64,000 nucleotides of DNA from Candidatus Methanoperedens sp. (GTDB lineage Archaea > Halobacteriota > Methanosarcinia > Methanosarcinales > Methanoperedenaceae): positions 1 to 64,000 of the forward strand of contig JAPZAP010000052.1 in the NCBI GenBank assembly GCA_027460585.1, written 5' to 3'. The stretch's first letter is position 1. Every line of letters starts with the position of its first letter. Below are positions 34,317-43,296 of this stretch, one piece after another. Made by a program: the position numbers and the translations under genes. The notes below the pieces were generated by a model. The model saw only the letters and a program-made list of their open reading frames with translations. It did no database searches and was not told the DNA's origin.

Positions 34317-35012
34317 CTATCTAAGAATTGCTATTATGTTGCAGGGCGCACTATCCACTCCATCTATCTGCCATGGAAGGACTATTAGTGTACATAATCT
34401 TTCTTGCGTCACGATATCAAGTTTCATATCCTCAATCAATAACAATGGCTTCCCAAAACCAGTTTTTTCAACAAATGCGGCTCTATGCGCTTCTCGCCCT
34501 TCGTTCCTGTACTGGAATGAGGAGATAGAGATGCTATCGATCCCAATACAACGAATGGAGGGATATTCCTCGCGTATCCATCGAATTGTTTCCGGGGCTA
34601 TTCCTGGATTATCGGTCCTATACCTTTTTTCATTCCTGAATCGCCCGAATCCCGTACGCAGAAGTAGGCAATCGCTCATTTGAAGCTGATAAGAAACAGT
34701 TCTAAGATCATCCCGTGATATCAGTTCAGCGCCTTCCTTCGGGCAATCAACTATAGCAGGATGGTTGAATATTAGCTCATCTAACGCGTATCCTGTGATT
34801 AGTTTACCCTTATCCACAAAATGCCTGGGGGCATCTATGTGAGTTCCAGTATGATTAAATAAAGATATGGTATAACTGTTGCTTGTATCGCCGTTTGCGA
34901 TCTGGCTGAACGGAATTAACACGGGTCCTGGAGCACTTCCATACATGGGTGTGGCTGCATTTATCGGATATGATAGAATCTCATATCTTGGAGCTGAGTT
35001 CATAAAAATCAT
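34317..35012 (-). CDS. Cyclase-family metal-dependent hydrolase (kynurenine formamidase-like)
   Basis: This 231-residue protein has the family signature NHTGTHIDAPRHF (HxGTHxDxPxHF, metal ligands), VDCPKEGAELISRDDL and a GIDSISISSFQ segment followed by HRAAFVEK. Members include arylformamidases and enzymes acting on cyclic substrates. It is an unusual component of a sugar cluster and could open or close a lactone, lactam or formamide on the sugar made by this gene run. It overlaps the HAD gene by up to 32 bp; ATG at 35003 is an alternative start. Confidence 0.85.
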   Translation of the reverse strand: MIFMNSAPRYEILSYPINAATPMYGSAPGPVLIPFSQIANGDTSNSYTISLFNHTGTHIDAPRHFVDKGKLITGYALDELIFNHPAIVDCPKEGAELISRDDLRTVSYQLQMSDCLLLRTGFGRFRNEKRYRTDNPGIAPETIRWIREEYPSIRCIGIDSISISSFQYRNEGREAHRAAFVEKTGFGKPLLLIEDMKLDIVTQERLCTLIVLPWQIDGVDSAPCNIIAILR

Positions 35013-35631
35013 GTATATTTGGAACAGGAAGTTCCAATAATGGATTATTCAATTGATCATTAATTCTTGCTAAAAATGGTACCTTTGCCTTATCAGCTTC
35101 TCTGTAATCGGTTATTGTATCCCCAACAAATATAACTTCTTCCTTTTTCAGTTTCTCGCTCTTGAGAATATGCGTTATTATTTCTGATTTTGTGGCAGGA
35201 CTTCCGTATATCCCTCTGAAATATCCTGATATGCCGCGGGCATCCACAATGGTTCGCAATTCCTCTTCCGGCGTCCCTGAAGCAATGAATAACCTCGAAT
35301 TTTTTGATCTTTCCCTGATAAACTCAAGCGCTCCGGGAACGTAAGGGCATTTTTTCACTTCTTCGACAACAAGTTCTGAAAATTTTTCTCCAAGCTGTTT
35401 TGATGTCGCTTCATCAAATGGCTTTTTCAATATATTTCTATAAATATGTTCGAATTTCTTATACCTTGACACTCCTCCATTTTGTTGATGATATTCGACG
35501 ATTTCATCCACATGAACAGGGTATATTTTGAATAGCTCCCGAAATGCCTGCGTCTTTATATCAAAGGACTCAATAATGACCCCATCAAAATCAAAAATTA
35601 TTGCCTTGACCATAACGCTCTTACTCATCAT
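34981..35631 (-). CDS. HAD-superfamily phosphatase
   Basis: This 216-residue HAD hydrolase has motif I IIFDFDGVIIES, motif II LFIASGTPEEEL, Lys in SEKLKKEEVIFVGDTITDYREA (motifs III/IV). A cap domain lies between motifs I and II (about 20-85), as in phosphoglycolate phosphatase/beta-phosphoglucomutase types. In this run it is the best candidate to dephosphorylate a sugar-acid phosphate before CMP activation, the role KdsC plays in Kdo synthesis, though it is not a capless KdsC. The ATG at 35613 (MVKAIIFDF) is an alternative start. Confidence 0.85.
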   Translation of the reverse strand: MMSKSVMVKAIIFDFDGVIIESFDIKTQAFRELFKIYPVHVDEIVEYHQQNGGVSRYKKFEHIYRNILKKPFDEATSKQLGEKFSELVVEEVKKCPYVPGALEFIRERSKNSRLFIASGTPEEELRTIVDARGISGYFRGIYGSPATKSEIITHILKSEKLKKEEVIFVGDTITDYREADKAKVPFLARINDQLNNPLLELPVPNIHDFYELSSKI

Positions 35632-36529
35632 TTATAAGCAAACCACTGATCTCTTTATAATGATGATGTTTTTTATAAATCTCATCAAGGCACTGCAATA
35701 GCCCCTGACCCATATCGAGATAATATTTGCTCACGTATTTTTTTGCAATCTTCGGGCTGAATGAGTAAGGCGTGATTTCATAATGAAGCTTGGATTTTGC
35801 AGGCAGGAATTCCATATCTATGCGGTTTCCAAGGATCTCATTGATCATTTTCATCATTTCTTTGATCTTCATCCGCTGATAACCTGTGATAATAACATAT
35901 TCATTTTCAAATTCATTTGACAGGATGTCAACGCTGCATCTTGCTGCATCCTCGACATGTACATACTCTCTCAATTCTTCACCATCGCCATATCGTGTCA
36001 TCCTGCCTTCGGTGATTGCCTGTTTCAATGTTCTATATATCCAGTTATCTTCACCGGCCCTGGGGCCATACAGGGAACCATATCTCAGGATTGTGTATGG
36101 CAGCCCGTATTCTTCAAAATAATTCTCTATTATCAGTTCGCATGCCTGTTTGCTGCATCTGTATATCGATCCTGTCTTGCTGTAAACATATAGGCTGCTT
36201 GCAAAAACAAACCTTTTTATATTGTTTTCCCTGCAAGCATCCAGAATGATAGTATTTCCCAGAATATTTAACTCAACTGTCTCTACAGGCTTTTCTTTTG
36301 CTTTTTCAATATCAGCCATCCCTGCGAAATTATACACTACATCGCAGCCTGAAATTGCATTTTGTACTGCAATTTTATCCATTATATTCCCCTGGATCAT
36401 TTCCTGCCCTGTTTTCAGATAAGGAGAAGGCTTCATGTCAAAGATGGCCACTTCATAACCCGCCTTCAAAATTGCATCTGCCACATGGCTTCCGAGAAAC
36501 CCGGAACCGCCAAAAACTATTGCTTTCAT
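35621..36529 (-). CDS. NAD-dependent sugar epimerase/dehydratase
   Basis: This 302-residue extended SDR opens MKAIVFGGSGFLGSHVADAI, with FAGMADIEKAKEKPVETVELN, FVFASSLYVYSKTGSIYRCSKQA (the catalytic Tyr-Lys pair YRCSK) and LREYVHVEDAARCSV. The substrate sugar nucleotide is not predictable. It overlaps the HAD gene and the dehydrogenase gene (4 bp), in the same run as the KdsB-like and aldolase genes. Confidence 0.85.
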   Translation of the reverse strand: MKAIVFGGSGFLGSHVADAILKAGYEVAIFDMKPSPYLKTGQEMIQGNIMDKIAVQNAISGCDVVYNFAGMADIEKAKEKPVETVELNILGNTIILDACRENNIKRFVFASSLYVYSKTGSIYRCSKQACELIIENYFEEYGLPYTILRYGSLYGPRAGEDNWIYRTLKQAITEGRMTRYGDGEELREYVHVEDAARCSVDILSNEFENEYVIITGYQRMKIKEMMKMINEILGNRIDMEFLPAKSKLHYEITPYSFSPKIAKKYVSKYYLDMGQGLLQCLDEIYKKHHHYKEISGLLINDE

Positions 36530-37455
36530 AAACCCAACTCCTTAAGGGCATTTATAAGATTATTTACTGTCTCCAGTTCCATCTGTTTTCGCGTTTCTAC
36601 AGCTGATGAGCCCATATGGCTTGTGAGAACAACATTATCAAATTCCGTCAAAGGACCTTTGTATGGCTCCTTTTCAAAAGTATCGATTGCAGCGCCGTTT
36701 ATGAGACCATTTCTTAGAGCCTCCACGAGCGCTCCCTCGTCTATCAGGCCACCCCTTGAAGTATTTATTATTATAGCCTCTTTTTTCATCAAAGATAATT
36801 CCTTTTTTCCGATTATATGAATGGTCTTATCTGATAAAGGCAGGTGCAGGGAAACGACATCGCTATGGGAAAGAACCTCATCCAATGGTGCGAGAGTTAT
36901 TTTATTCAAAGAGATATAATCATGATCCGGATAAGGCTCGTATGCATATACTTTCATCTCGAATGGTTGCAGAAGCTTCACGACCTTTTTGCCAATTCTT
37001 CCAAGGCCGATAATACCCAGAGTCTTGTCATACAGAAGTTTACCCATTAGCTGTGACCAGTTGTTCTTTCTTAGATTCCTATCGGCCTCATTCACCCTCC
37101 TGCAAAGGTTCAGCATCAGGGCAAGTGTAAGTTCAGCAACTGCCTGGGATGGAGCTTCGGGTGTGCTCCTGACGATGACCCCCAGTTTCTTTGCAGCCTC
37201 AAGATCGATATTGTCCAGCCCGACACCGTATCTGGATATTACTTTTAACTTTGGTGCTTTTTTCAGTAAGTCTGCTGTAATCTTCTCTGTTCCGGCGATC
37301 AGGCCTACAGCATCCTTTATTAATCCCTCAAACTCTTCGAACTCAAGTTTCCTGCCGTATGGATTCAGGACTGGCTTATATCCATTTTGTTCAAGAATTT
37401 CCATAGGATCTCGATTTATCTTTCCAAACGAAGCGCTTGAAATCAGAATTTTCAT
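36526..37455 (-). CDS. D-2-hydroxyacid dehydrogenase (SerA-like)
   Basis: This protein of about 309 residues has the NAD-binding loop GIIGLGRIGKKVVKLL and catalytic Arg in INTSRGGLIDEGALVEAL, Glu in AIDTFEKEP and His in VVLTSHMGSSAVE. It lacks the C-terminal ACT domain of long SerA proteins. It interconverts a 2-keto acid and a D-2-hydroxy acid. In this run it may act on the ulosonic acid or on a 3-carbon precursor. A TTG at 37467 overlaps the radical SAM stop; the ATG at 37455 is taken. Confidence 0.88.
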   Translation of the reverse strand: MKILISSASFGKINRDPMEILEQNGYKPVLNPYGRKLEFEEFEGLIKDAVGLIAGTEKITADLLKKAPKLKVISRYGVGLDNIDLEAAKKLGVIVRSTPEAPSQAVAELTLALMLNLCRRVNEADRNLRKNNWSQLMGKLLYDKTLGIIGLGRIGKKVVKLLQPFEMKVYAYEPYPDHDYISLNKITLAPLDEVLSHSDVVSLHLPLSDKTIHIIGKKELSLMKKEAIIINTSRGGLIDEGALVEALRNGLINGAAIDTFEKEPYKGPLTEFDNVVLTSHMGSSAVETRKQMELETVNNLINALKELGL

Positions 37456-37460
37456 ATAAC

Positions 37461-38951
37461 CTACCAATATTTTTCAGCGTATTCTTGCGCCATCATTGCA
37501 AACATCCTGTTACCTTCTTCTGTAAACTTCTCGGCGATTTTTATATCATCAAATCTGCTTTTTGGCATTTTGATGTATAACGGGAAAGTTCTCAATAAAC
37601 CTCGTATTGATTCTTTTGATAACTGGGGCATATCAAGGGCCGGATAGACGATCGAATGCGTTTCTACATTTTCAGTAATATATCCTTTTTTGAGGGCTGT
37701 TTCTTTCAAAACAGTTCCGTGATAAGGTACAAAAATAAATGCGCTGATGCTATCAGCATGGATTTTCCGGTTTAGATTTATCGTGTCGAAAACCATTTCA
37801 CGGGTCTCATCCGGAAAACCGATAATGTTATTTACGGTAATTGGTATTTTATATTTTTTCAATATATTAAAAGCATTAATTACCTGCATATTTGTGAAAG
37901 GCTTGTTCAGCACCTTTTTCCGGAATTCCTCGTTTCCATGTTCAAGTCCGATGGATATCCTGTCGCATCCCATCCTTTCAAGCCTGCTGATCTTAAAATC
38001 GGATATAGTTTCTATTCTTGATTGACACCAGAAAGGGATTTTTATCTCTTCAATATATCTCCTGGCAAATTCATCAAATTTTGCATCGGGCATTGCAAGG
38101 AACGTCTCAGAATTGAAAAATATGTATTCGGCCTTGTAACGGTCAATATAATATTTCATCTCATCAATAATCCTGTCAAGGGATTTCATTCTATAATAAT
38201 TACAACCCGTTTCTTTTTTGTATAATGCCCTCAGGTGAGGCGCTGCGCAGAACTGGCAGCTGTAAGGACAACCCCTATCGATCTCGACTGGGACCATCCT
38301 GAAAACTTTTCCCTGCATTGGCCTGAAGAACCGTTTTTCTTCAAACATGGAAAAGTCGTTGTAAGGGATTTTATCCAGATCTACAAGTTTCCTCATGCCA
38401 TTTTTAATAATTGTTCCATCTTTTTTAGACCAGATATTCTTTATGTTCTCAACTGGGATTCCATCTTCCAGATGCTTGCACAGCTCAGGTAATGCTTCTT
38501 CCCCCTCCCCACAGCAGATATAATCTATCTCATCATGCGATAAAACACCAGCTGGTGAAAAAATGACGTGCACTCCGCCTGCACAAACAGGAATATCAAT
38601 ATCCGAAATATTCTTTAATAATTCGATGGCCAGATGTAATGTGTCATCTACTATCGTTATCGCTATAAGATCAGGTTTATAACTCTCAACTTTTTTCCTG
38701 AAGTCATCATATACATCCGTATCTTTGTAATGGAGACCGAATTTTGACAGGTCAAAGGGCCGGAGTTGTAATATTTCAACTCTTTGTTCATCTATACTCT
38801 TTTGCTCAGTTTTATAAAATGTAGTATCAAATATATCCACATCGAATCCCTTTTGTTTAAGAGATGCACTCAGTATGGAGATGTTGCTTGGAAGCAGATT
38901 GATCATCTGGAGATTCGGGTAAACAAGTAATACTTTGAATTTATCAGACAT
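37461..38951 (-). CDS. B12-binding radical SAM protein
   Basis: With the ATG at 38951 (preceded by GAGG 8 bp upstream) the protein has 496 residues. The cobalamin domain includes KVLLVYPNLQMINLLPSN, AGGVHVIFSPAGVL and ICCGEGEEALPELC. The radical SAM motif is CPYSCQFC, at residues 228, 232 and 235. A C-terminal helical region follows. It is more divergent than the other three in the window and may have a different substrate. It is embedded in the ulosonate-like run, suggesting modification of that sugar. Confidence 0.87.
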   Translation of the reverse strand: MSDKFKVLLVYPNLQMINLLPSNISILSASLKQKGFDVDIFDTTFYKTEQKSIDEQRVEILQLRPFDLSKFGLHYKDTDVYDDFRKKVESYKPDLIAITIVDDTLHLAIELLKNISDIDIPVCAGGVHVIFSPAGVLSHDEIDYICCGEGEEALPELCKHLEDGIPVENIKNIWSKKDGTIIKNGMRKLVDLDKIPYNDFSMFEEKRFFRPMQGKVFRMVPVEIDRGCPYSCQFCAAPHLRALYKKETGCNYYRMKSLDRIIDEMKYYIDRYKAEYIFFNSETFLAMPDAKFDEFARRYIEEIKIPFWCQSRIETISDFKISRLERMGCDRISIGLEHGNEEFRKKVLNKPFTNMQVINAFNILKKYKIPITVNNIIGFPDETREMVFDTINLNRKIHADSISAFIFVPYHGTVLKETALKKGYITENVETHSIVYPALDMPQLSKESIRGLLRTFPLYIKMPKSRFDDIKIAEKFTEEGNRMFAMMAQEYAEKYW

Positions 38952-38965
38952 TTGATTTTCCTCAG

Positions 38966-39799
38966 TTACCAATCCCTGTATAGACTGCTCCATATATTAT
39001 CCCTTTTCAAAATAACGCCATAGAATCCTTCATAATCGTTCATTTTCCATAAGTATTTCATTAAATACAGAATATTTCTTTTGGGATATTGATAATAAAT
39101 TTTCTCGGATACGATATCCCATCCAGAATGCTTAAAGATAAGCTTCCAGTCTTCTGGCGAGAATTCAAAAATATGTGTATTCTCAGCTGACATGTTTTTC
39201 TTGATATTTTGCCTGATGTGATGCAATGCTACCCTGCTCTTCCTGACAAAAGGCACACTGACAACGAAATACTGGCAGCTTGTTTTTTCAGAAAGCTGAT
39301 GCAAGAATTTTATCGGATCCGTAAGATGCTCCAACATTTCAAAAGAAAGAAAAATATCTGCATTGATGGAATGCGTGTGAAGGTCTTCTGCCCTTGAAAA
39401 AACCGCTTCAAGACCTTTGGTTTTTATCTTATTTACAGCGGTATTATCAAGATTGACGCTTATGCATCGTATATTTTCATGAATATTCTTAATATATTGT
39501 ATATGGGTTCCTGACGAATCACCAATATCAACGACAGTGAGCGGGATCTTGTTTGCCAGGGATATCGCCTCATTTGTAAGGGACATCTGGAAAGAGTGCA
39601 TTCCCCTTACATTTGTAACCAGGTATCTGGTGTCCAGTTTGAAGCATGAATACTGATCCGAAATATCAGGTACGATTTTTTCAAGCCGCATGAATAAACT
39701 GGAAAGATTCTGTTCTGCTAATGCAGATCTCAATGATTTTAAATACAAAGCATTAAAAACATCAGAACGAAAATCAGAAAAAATATTTTTAATCTTCAT
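38966..39799 (-). CDS. SAM-dependent methyltransferase (class I)
   Basis: This 277-residue protein has a weak motif I, LTVVDIGDSSGTHIQYI, followed by CISVNLDN and FLSFEMLEHLTDP, the usual Rossmann methyltransferase order. No further family can be named. It overlaps the KdsB-like gene by 11 bp, so it is translated with it. It may methylate a sugar of the glycan. Confidence 0.75.
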   Translation of the reverse strand: MKIKNIFSDFRSDVFNALYLKSLRSALAEQNLSSLFMRLEKIVPDISDQYSCFKLDTRYLVTNVRGMHSFQMSLTNEAISLANKIPLTVVDIGDSSGTHIQYIKNIHENIRCISVNLDNTAVNKIKTKGLEAVFSRAEDLHTHSINADIFLSFEMLEHLTDPIKFLHQLSEKTSCQYFVVSVPFVRKSRVALHHIRQNIKKNMSAENTHIFEFSPEDWKLIFKHSGWDIVSEKIYYQYPKRNILYLMKYLWKMNDYEGFYGVILKRDNIWSSLYRDW

Positions 39800-40559
39800 A
39801 ATCCGATACTAATTTATCCTCAGCCATCAAATCTTCAACGACTTTTAGATCTTCCGGGGTATCCACACTATATGTAATAACCTCTGTCGGAACCATTTTC
39901 ACTCTGTATCCATGTTCCATCGCCCTTAACATATCCACGGATTCAACGATTTCAAGCGGAGTTGGTTCAAGATTATTGAACTTGATTAGGAAATCCCTTG
40001 CAAAAGGAATTATGCAGACCTGCTTGTTCATAGGAATATCTTTCGCACCTTTTTTCCTTGATGGGATTGGCTCTCTAGAAAAGTACATGGCAAAATTCTC
40101 CCTGTCCACCACGACCTTCACTTCGTTTGGGTCTTCGTGCTCTTCCCTGTCCATCAGCGGCGCCATGAGATTCACACAAACAATAGATGGATCATCAAGC
40201 ATGGGCTTGATGGCATCATCGATCATCTCAGGTGTAAGCATGGGTTCATCTCCCTGGATGTTTACAACAATATCCAATTTCGTTTTCATCTGCTTTTCTA
40301 TCTTTAAGGCCGCTTCTGCGACCCTGTCAGTCCCTCTCTCATGACTACTTGATGTCATAATCGCCTTTCCCCCGATGGATTCGACATAATCATAAATCTC
40401 CTTATCACATGTCGCTACATAAACCTCATCAAGCAATTTGCTCATCTTTGATCTCATAAGGACATGCCCAACCATTGGTATGCCGCATATCTTTGCCAGT
40501 GGTTTTCCTGGAAATCGACTCGATGACATACGGGCGGGAATAATACCTGCGATTTTCAT
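39789..40559 (-). CDS. KdsB-like CMP-sugar acid cytidylyltransferase
   Basis: This 256-residue protein begins MKIAGIIPARMSSSRFPGKP and has GIPMVGHVLMRS, VYVATCDKEIYDYVES, SSHERGTDRVAEAA and VVNIQGDEPMLTPEMID, the CMP-Kdo synthetase signatures. It activates a 3-deoxy-2-ulosonic acid with CTP. Kdo itself is rare in archaea, and no KdsA is visible. The HpcH/HpaI aldolase at the head of this run is the likely source of the keto-deoxy acid. It overlaps the methyltransferase genes on both sides (11 and 4 bp). Confidence 0.88.
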   Translation of the reverse strand: MKIAGIIPARMSSSRFPGKPLAKICGIPMVGHVLMRSKMSKLLDEVYVATCDKEIYDYVESIGGKAIMTSSSHERGTDRVAEAALKIEKQMKTKLDIVVNIQGDEPMLTPEMIDDAIKPMLDDPSIVCVNLMAPLMDREEHEDPNEVKVVVDRENFAMYFSREPIPSRKKGAKDIPMNKQVCIIPFARDFLIKFNNLEPTPLEIVESVDMLRAMEHGYRVKMVPTEVITYSVDTPEDLKVVEDLMAEDKLVSDYED

Positions 40560-41512
40560 TCTGACACCTTCTTTTTGAAGAATCCTCTCATTAGATCGCC
40601 CTGCATAGAATCGTCCAGGAGTTTCTGGAGCTCATTTATATGTGAAAGGTTAATAGTGTTGCCTAATTCAAGCCTGTTCAAAGTACTGATATCCAGACCA
40701 TTGGAAATTATCTCAACAGGTGAAAAACCAGCCTTTTCTGTAATCTCTTTGAAACTTCTTAAGGAAAAAAGCATCAAGTGCCTATCCCCTTCGATGATCC
40801 TGTCAACTGATTTCAATGTTCTTTCATAATACCTTACAAGTACAGAATCCGCAGAAGGGACTTCAAGAACAAGTAATCCATCATCATTCAGTAGTTCATA
40901 AGCCTTTTCAAGTACTTTCCTGGGTTCGAAGAAATGTTCCAGTACGCCCCAGAGCATTATGAGGTCGTATTTTTCTGAAGAATCAAAGTCAAAGATGCTT
41001 TTATTAACGATCTTAAGACCAAACTCTGTTCTTGAATAGTTAGCCGCAAATTCATTGAATTCGATACCAAGTGAATCCCATCCTCTCTCCTTGAATACGC
41101 TTAGCACTTCACCCAGCCCAGACCCTATATCCATCACATTTCCGGGTTTATCAAAAAATCGCATTATCTGGTTATACTTATTCACTGCAAGCACATTTCG
41201 CCTGTAATCTATTGATGGAATGAGTTTGATCTTATAAAACTCAGTATAATCTTTTTCATTATAAAGGTCATGAGCAAATGACTCTTTAAATCTTGGATTC
41301 ACATAGACCATTTGGCAGTTTTTGCATCTCACATGTGTGAATCGGTTGACTGGGAATGAATTTGATATCTCTGAACTGCCGCAGTTGTAGCAGCTAGTTT
41401 CTTCAAAGTATTTTGAGATCGGTTTTCCGTTCACAAAATATTTCTCCAGTATTTTGTTAAAATAAATATGAAGTTTATCGATATTCTGATTTATCTTTTT
41501 TTCATCGATCAT
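40556..41512 (-). CDS. Class I methyltransferase with N-terminal Cys cluster
   Basis: This 318-residue protein has a putative zinc ribbon SCYNCGSSE and RCKNCQMVYVNPRF (about residues 40-75), then motif I VMDIGSGLGEVLSVFKERG, GIEFNEFAANY and LWGVLEHFFEPR. This is the layout of many sugar C- or O-methyltransferases in polysaccharide clusters. It starts with a TAATG overlap behind the aldolase gene. The acceptor is unknown. Confidence 0.85.
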   Translation of the reverse strand: MIDEKKINQNIDKLHIYFNKILEKYFVNGKPISKYFEETSCYNCGSSEISNSFPVNRFTHVRCKNCQMVYVNPRFKESFAHDLYNEKDYTEFYKIKLIPSIDYRRNVLAVNKYNQIMRFFDKPGNVMDIGSGLGEVLSVFKERGWDSLGIEFNEFAANYSRTEFGLKIVNKSIFDFDSSEKYDLIMLWGVLEHFFEPRKVLEKAYELLNDDGLLVLEVPSADSVLVRYYERTLKSVDRIIEGDRHLMLFSLRSFKEITEKAGFSPVEIISNGLDISTLNRLELGNTINLSHINELQKLLDDSMQGDLMRGFFKKKVSE

Positions 41513-42279
41513 TACAATCCTTCTCTCAATGATTTTAGCTGTTCTCTACAGGATGTTCCCAGGAATAATGAATCCAGACTGAAAGCTATGAACGTGTATC
41601 CTTTTTTGGTGCTCTCAATGACGAGTCGATAATCCGGCTGTATAACATGCATTCCAAGAGGGACTTTCATTTTCTTGCATACTTGCTCCACTCGTTTTAA
41701 GGCCGCAAGCACATCTGGATGCGTGAAATTTCCAGGTACTCCCAGGGATCCTGATAAATCATATGGTCCTATTATACAGCCGTCCACTCCATCCACAGAG
41801 AGAATCGATTCAAGGTTTCGAACAGATTCGATATGTTCCACCTGGACGATCACTACCGACTGTTCATTAACAGTTGCAGCATAATCATCAAAATCAAAAC
41901 CATATCCCTGCGCTCTTGCCAGCCCCACGCCGCGCGTGCCGAATGGTGGATATTTTACAGCTTTTACCGCCGCTTGCGCTTGTTCCCTGGTATTGACCAT
42001 CGGCACAATAACACCATATGCGCCCGCATCCATTACCCGCTTGATCAGGTTCGGGTTGTTCTCGCCCACCCTTACGAGTGGAACTACTCCTTTACTCTCG
42101 ATAACCTGAATCATTTGTTGGACGACGTCGAGTGTGATTACACTGTGCTCGATATCGATTGTAAGCCACTCAAAACCGGATTGGGCCATTATTTCCGGGA
42201 TATTGTTGTTAGCAAGAGTTATCCAGCTTCCTACGGTCAATTCATTTTTTTTTAATTTATTTTTTAGTGGATTTAGCAT
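41512..42279 (-). CDS. HpcH/HpaI-family pyruvate aldolase
   Basis: This 255-residue TIM-barrel class II aldolase has TVGSWITLANNNIPEIMAQS, WLTIDIEHSV, VPLVRVGENNP, AGAYGVIVPMVNT, TRGVGLARAQGYG and the metal-pyruvate residues in VQVEHIESVRNL and GCIIGPYDLSGSLG. Family members join or split pyruvate and an aldehyde to form 2-keto-3-deoxy acids. It is first in the minus-strand run that ends at 34317 and precedes the KdsB-like gene, so it may build, not degrade, a ulosonic acid. Confidence 0.87.
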   Translation of the reverse strand: MLNPLKNKLKKNELTVGSWITLANNNIPEIMAQSGFEWLTIDIEHSVITLDVVQQMIQVIESKGVVPLVRVGENNPNLIKRVMDAGAYGVIVPMVNTREQAQAAVKAVKYPPFGTRGVGLARAQGYGFDFDDYAATVNEQSVVIVQVEHIESVRNLESILSVDGVDGCIIGPYDLSGSLGVPGNFTHPDVLAALKRVEQVCKKMKVPLGMHVIQPDYRLVIESTKKGYTFIAFSLDSLFLGTSCREQLKSLREGL

Positions 42280-42417
42280 GATTTAGGACTATTACTACTA
42301 TTGTTAATATTAAATTTCCTGTACCGTGGTTATTATTTTTATTGTGAGTAACTGCTTTTCAATAGAAAAACAATAATCCCAGATAAATTTTTAAACGTAA
42401 AGGATATTATTGCATCA

Positions 42418-43296
42418 ATGAAGATTATTGCGGTTATTCCGGCATATAATGAGGAAATAGCTATTGGAAGCGTAGTTTTGAAGACAAGACCTCATGTAGA
42501 TGAAGTATTTGTTGTGGACGCATCAACGGATTACACAGCCTGGATTGCGAAGGCGGCGGGTGCTGTTGTAATAAAGCAGGAAAAAAAGGAAGGGTATGGA
42601 GCAGCTTTAAGATACTGTTTCAAGGCCGGAAAGGATTCAAATGCGGATGTTATGGTTATACTGGACGCTGACGGGCAGCATAATCCGGAAGATATTGACA
42701 GGATGATCCAGCCTGTATTGAATGGTACTGCTGACATTGTAATAGGATCAAGGTTTACGGGTGAAATTAAGAGTGATATTCCTGCCTACCGCAGGATAGG
42801 AATGAAGATTATTGATGCTATCGCAAATCGAAGTATAAAGACATCAGACAGCCAGAGCGGATTCCGGGCATATTCCAGAAAAGCGATCGAGTCGATCAAC
42901 ATAAGTGAGAATGGTATGGGTGCAGGCGCCGAGATATTGATAGACGGTGCATCAAAACAGCTGAGTATAACTGAGGTCCCGATAAAAGTAAGGTATGATG
43001 TTGGTAAATCATCACAGCATCCTGTTGTCCAGGGTATAAGCACAGTCAAATCCCTTATATGGTTTTTTGCCGAACGTCATGTCCTGTTATCTTTTGGGGC
43101 AGTGGGGATCGTGATGTTGCTGATCGGGGTGTCGATGGGATTTATAGTTATAGAATTGTATAGAGTAAAGTTGCAACTAGCCGTAGGTTTGGCACTTATC
43201 TCGGTCATGTCGAGTCTTATCGGTATGTACATGCTCTTTACAGGTATCATTTTGTATGTTGTAAAAGATTTAATAGAAAGGAGATTGAAGCTGTGA
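42418..43296 (+). CDS. Dolichyl-phosphate-sugar synthase-like GT2 with two membrane segments
   Basis: This 292-residue protein has KIIAVIPAYNEEIAIGSVV, ILDADGQHNPEDIDRM (metal motif DAD) and SGFRAYSRKAIESI. Two C-terminal membrane segments (about 222-250 and 258-285) resemble GtrB/DPM-type anchors. The usual DDGSTDGT is replaced by VDASTDYT. It likely moves a sugar to dolichyl phosphate. It is divergent from the aldolase gene across an AT-rich 138-bp gap, which probably holds both promoters, and overlaps the next gene by 4 bp. Confidence 0.87.
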   Translation: MKIIAVIPAYNEEIAIGSVVLKTRPHVDEVFVVDASTDYTAWIAKAAGAVVIKQEKKEGYGAALRYCFKAGKDSNADVMVILDADGQHNPEDIDRMIQPVLNGTADIVIGSRFTGEIKSDIPAYRRIGMKIIDAIANRSIKTSDSQSGFRAYSRKAIESINISENGMGAGAEILIDGASKQLSITEVPIKVRYDVGKSSQHPVVQGISTVKSLIWFFAERHVLLSFGAVGIVMLLIGVSMGFIVIELYRVKLQLAVGLALISVMSSLIGMYMLFTGIILYVVKDLIERRLKL

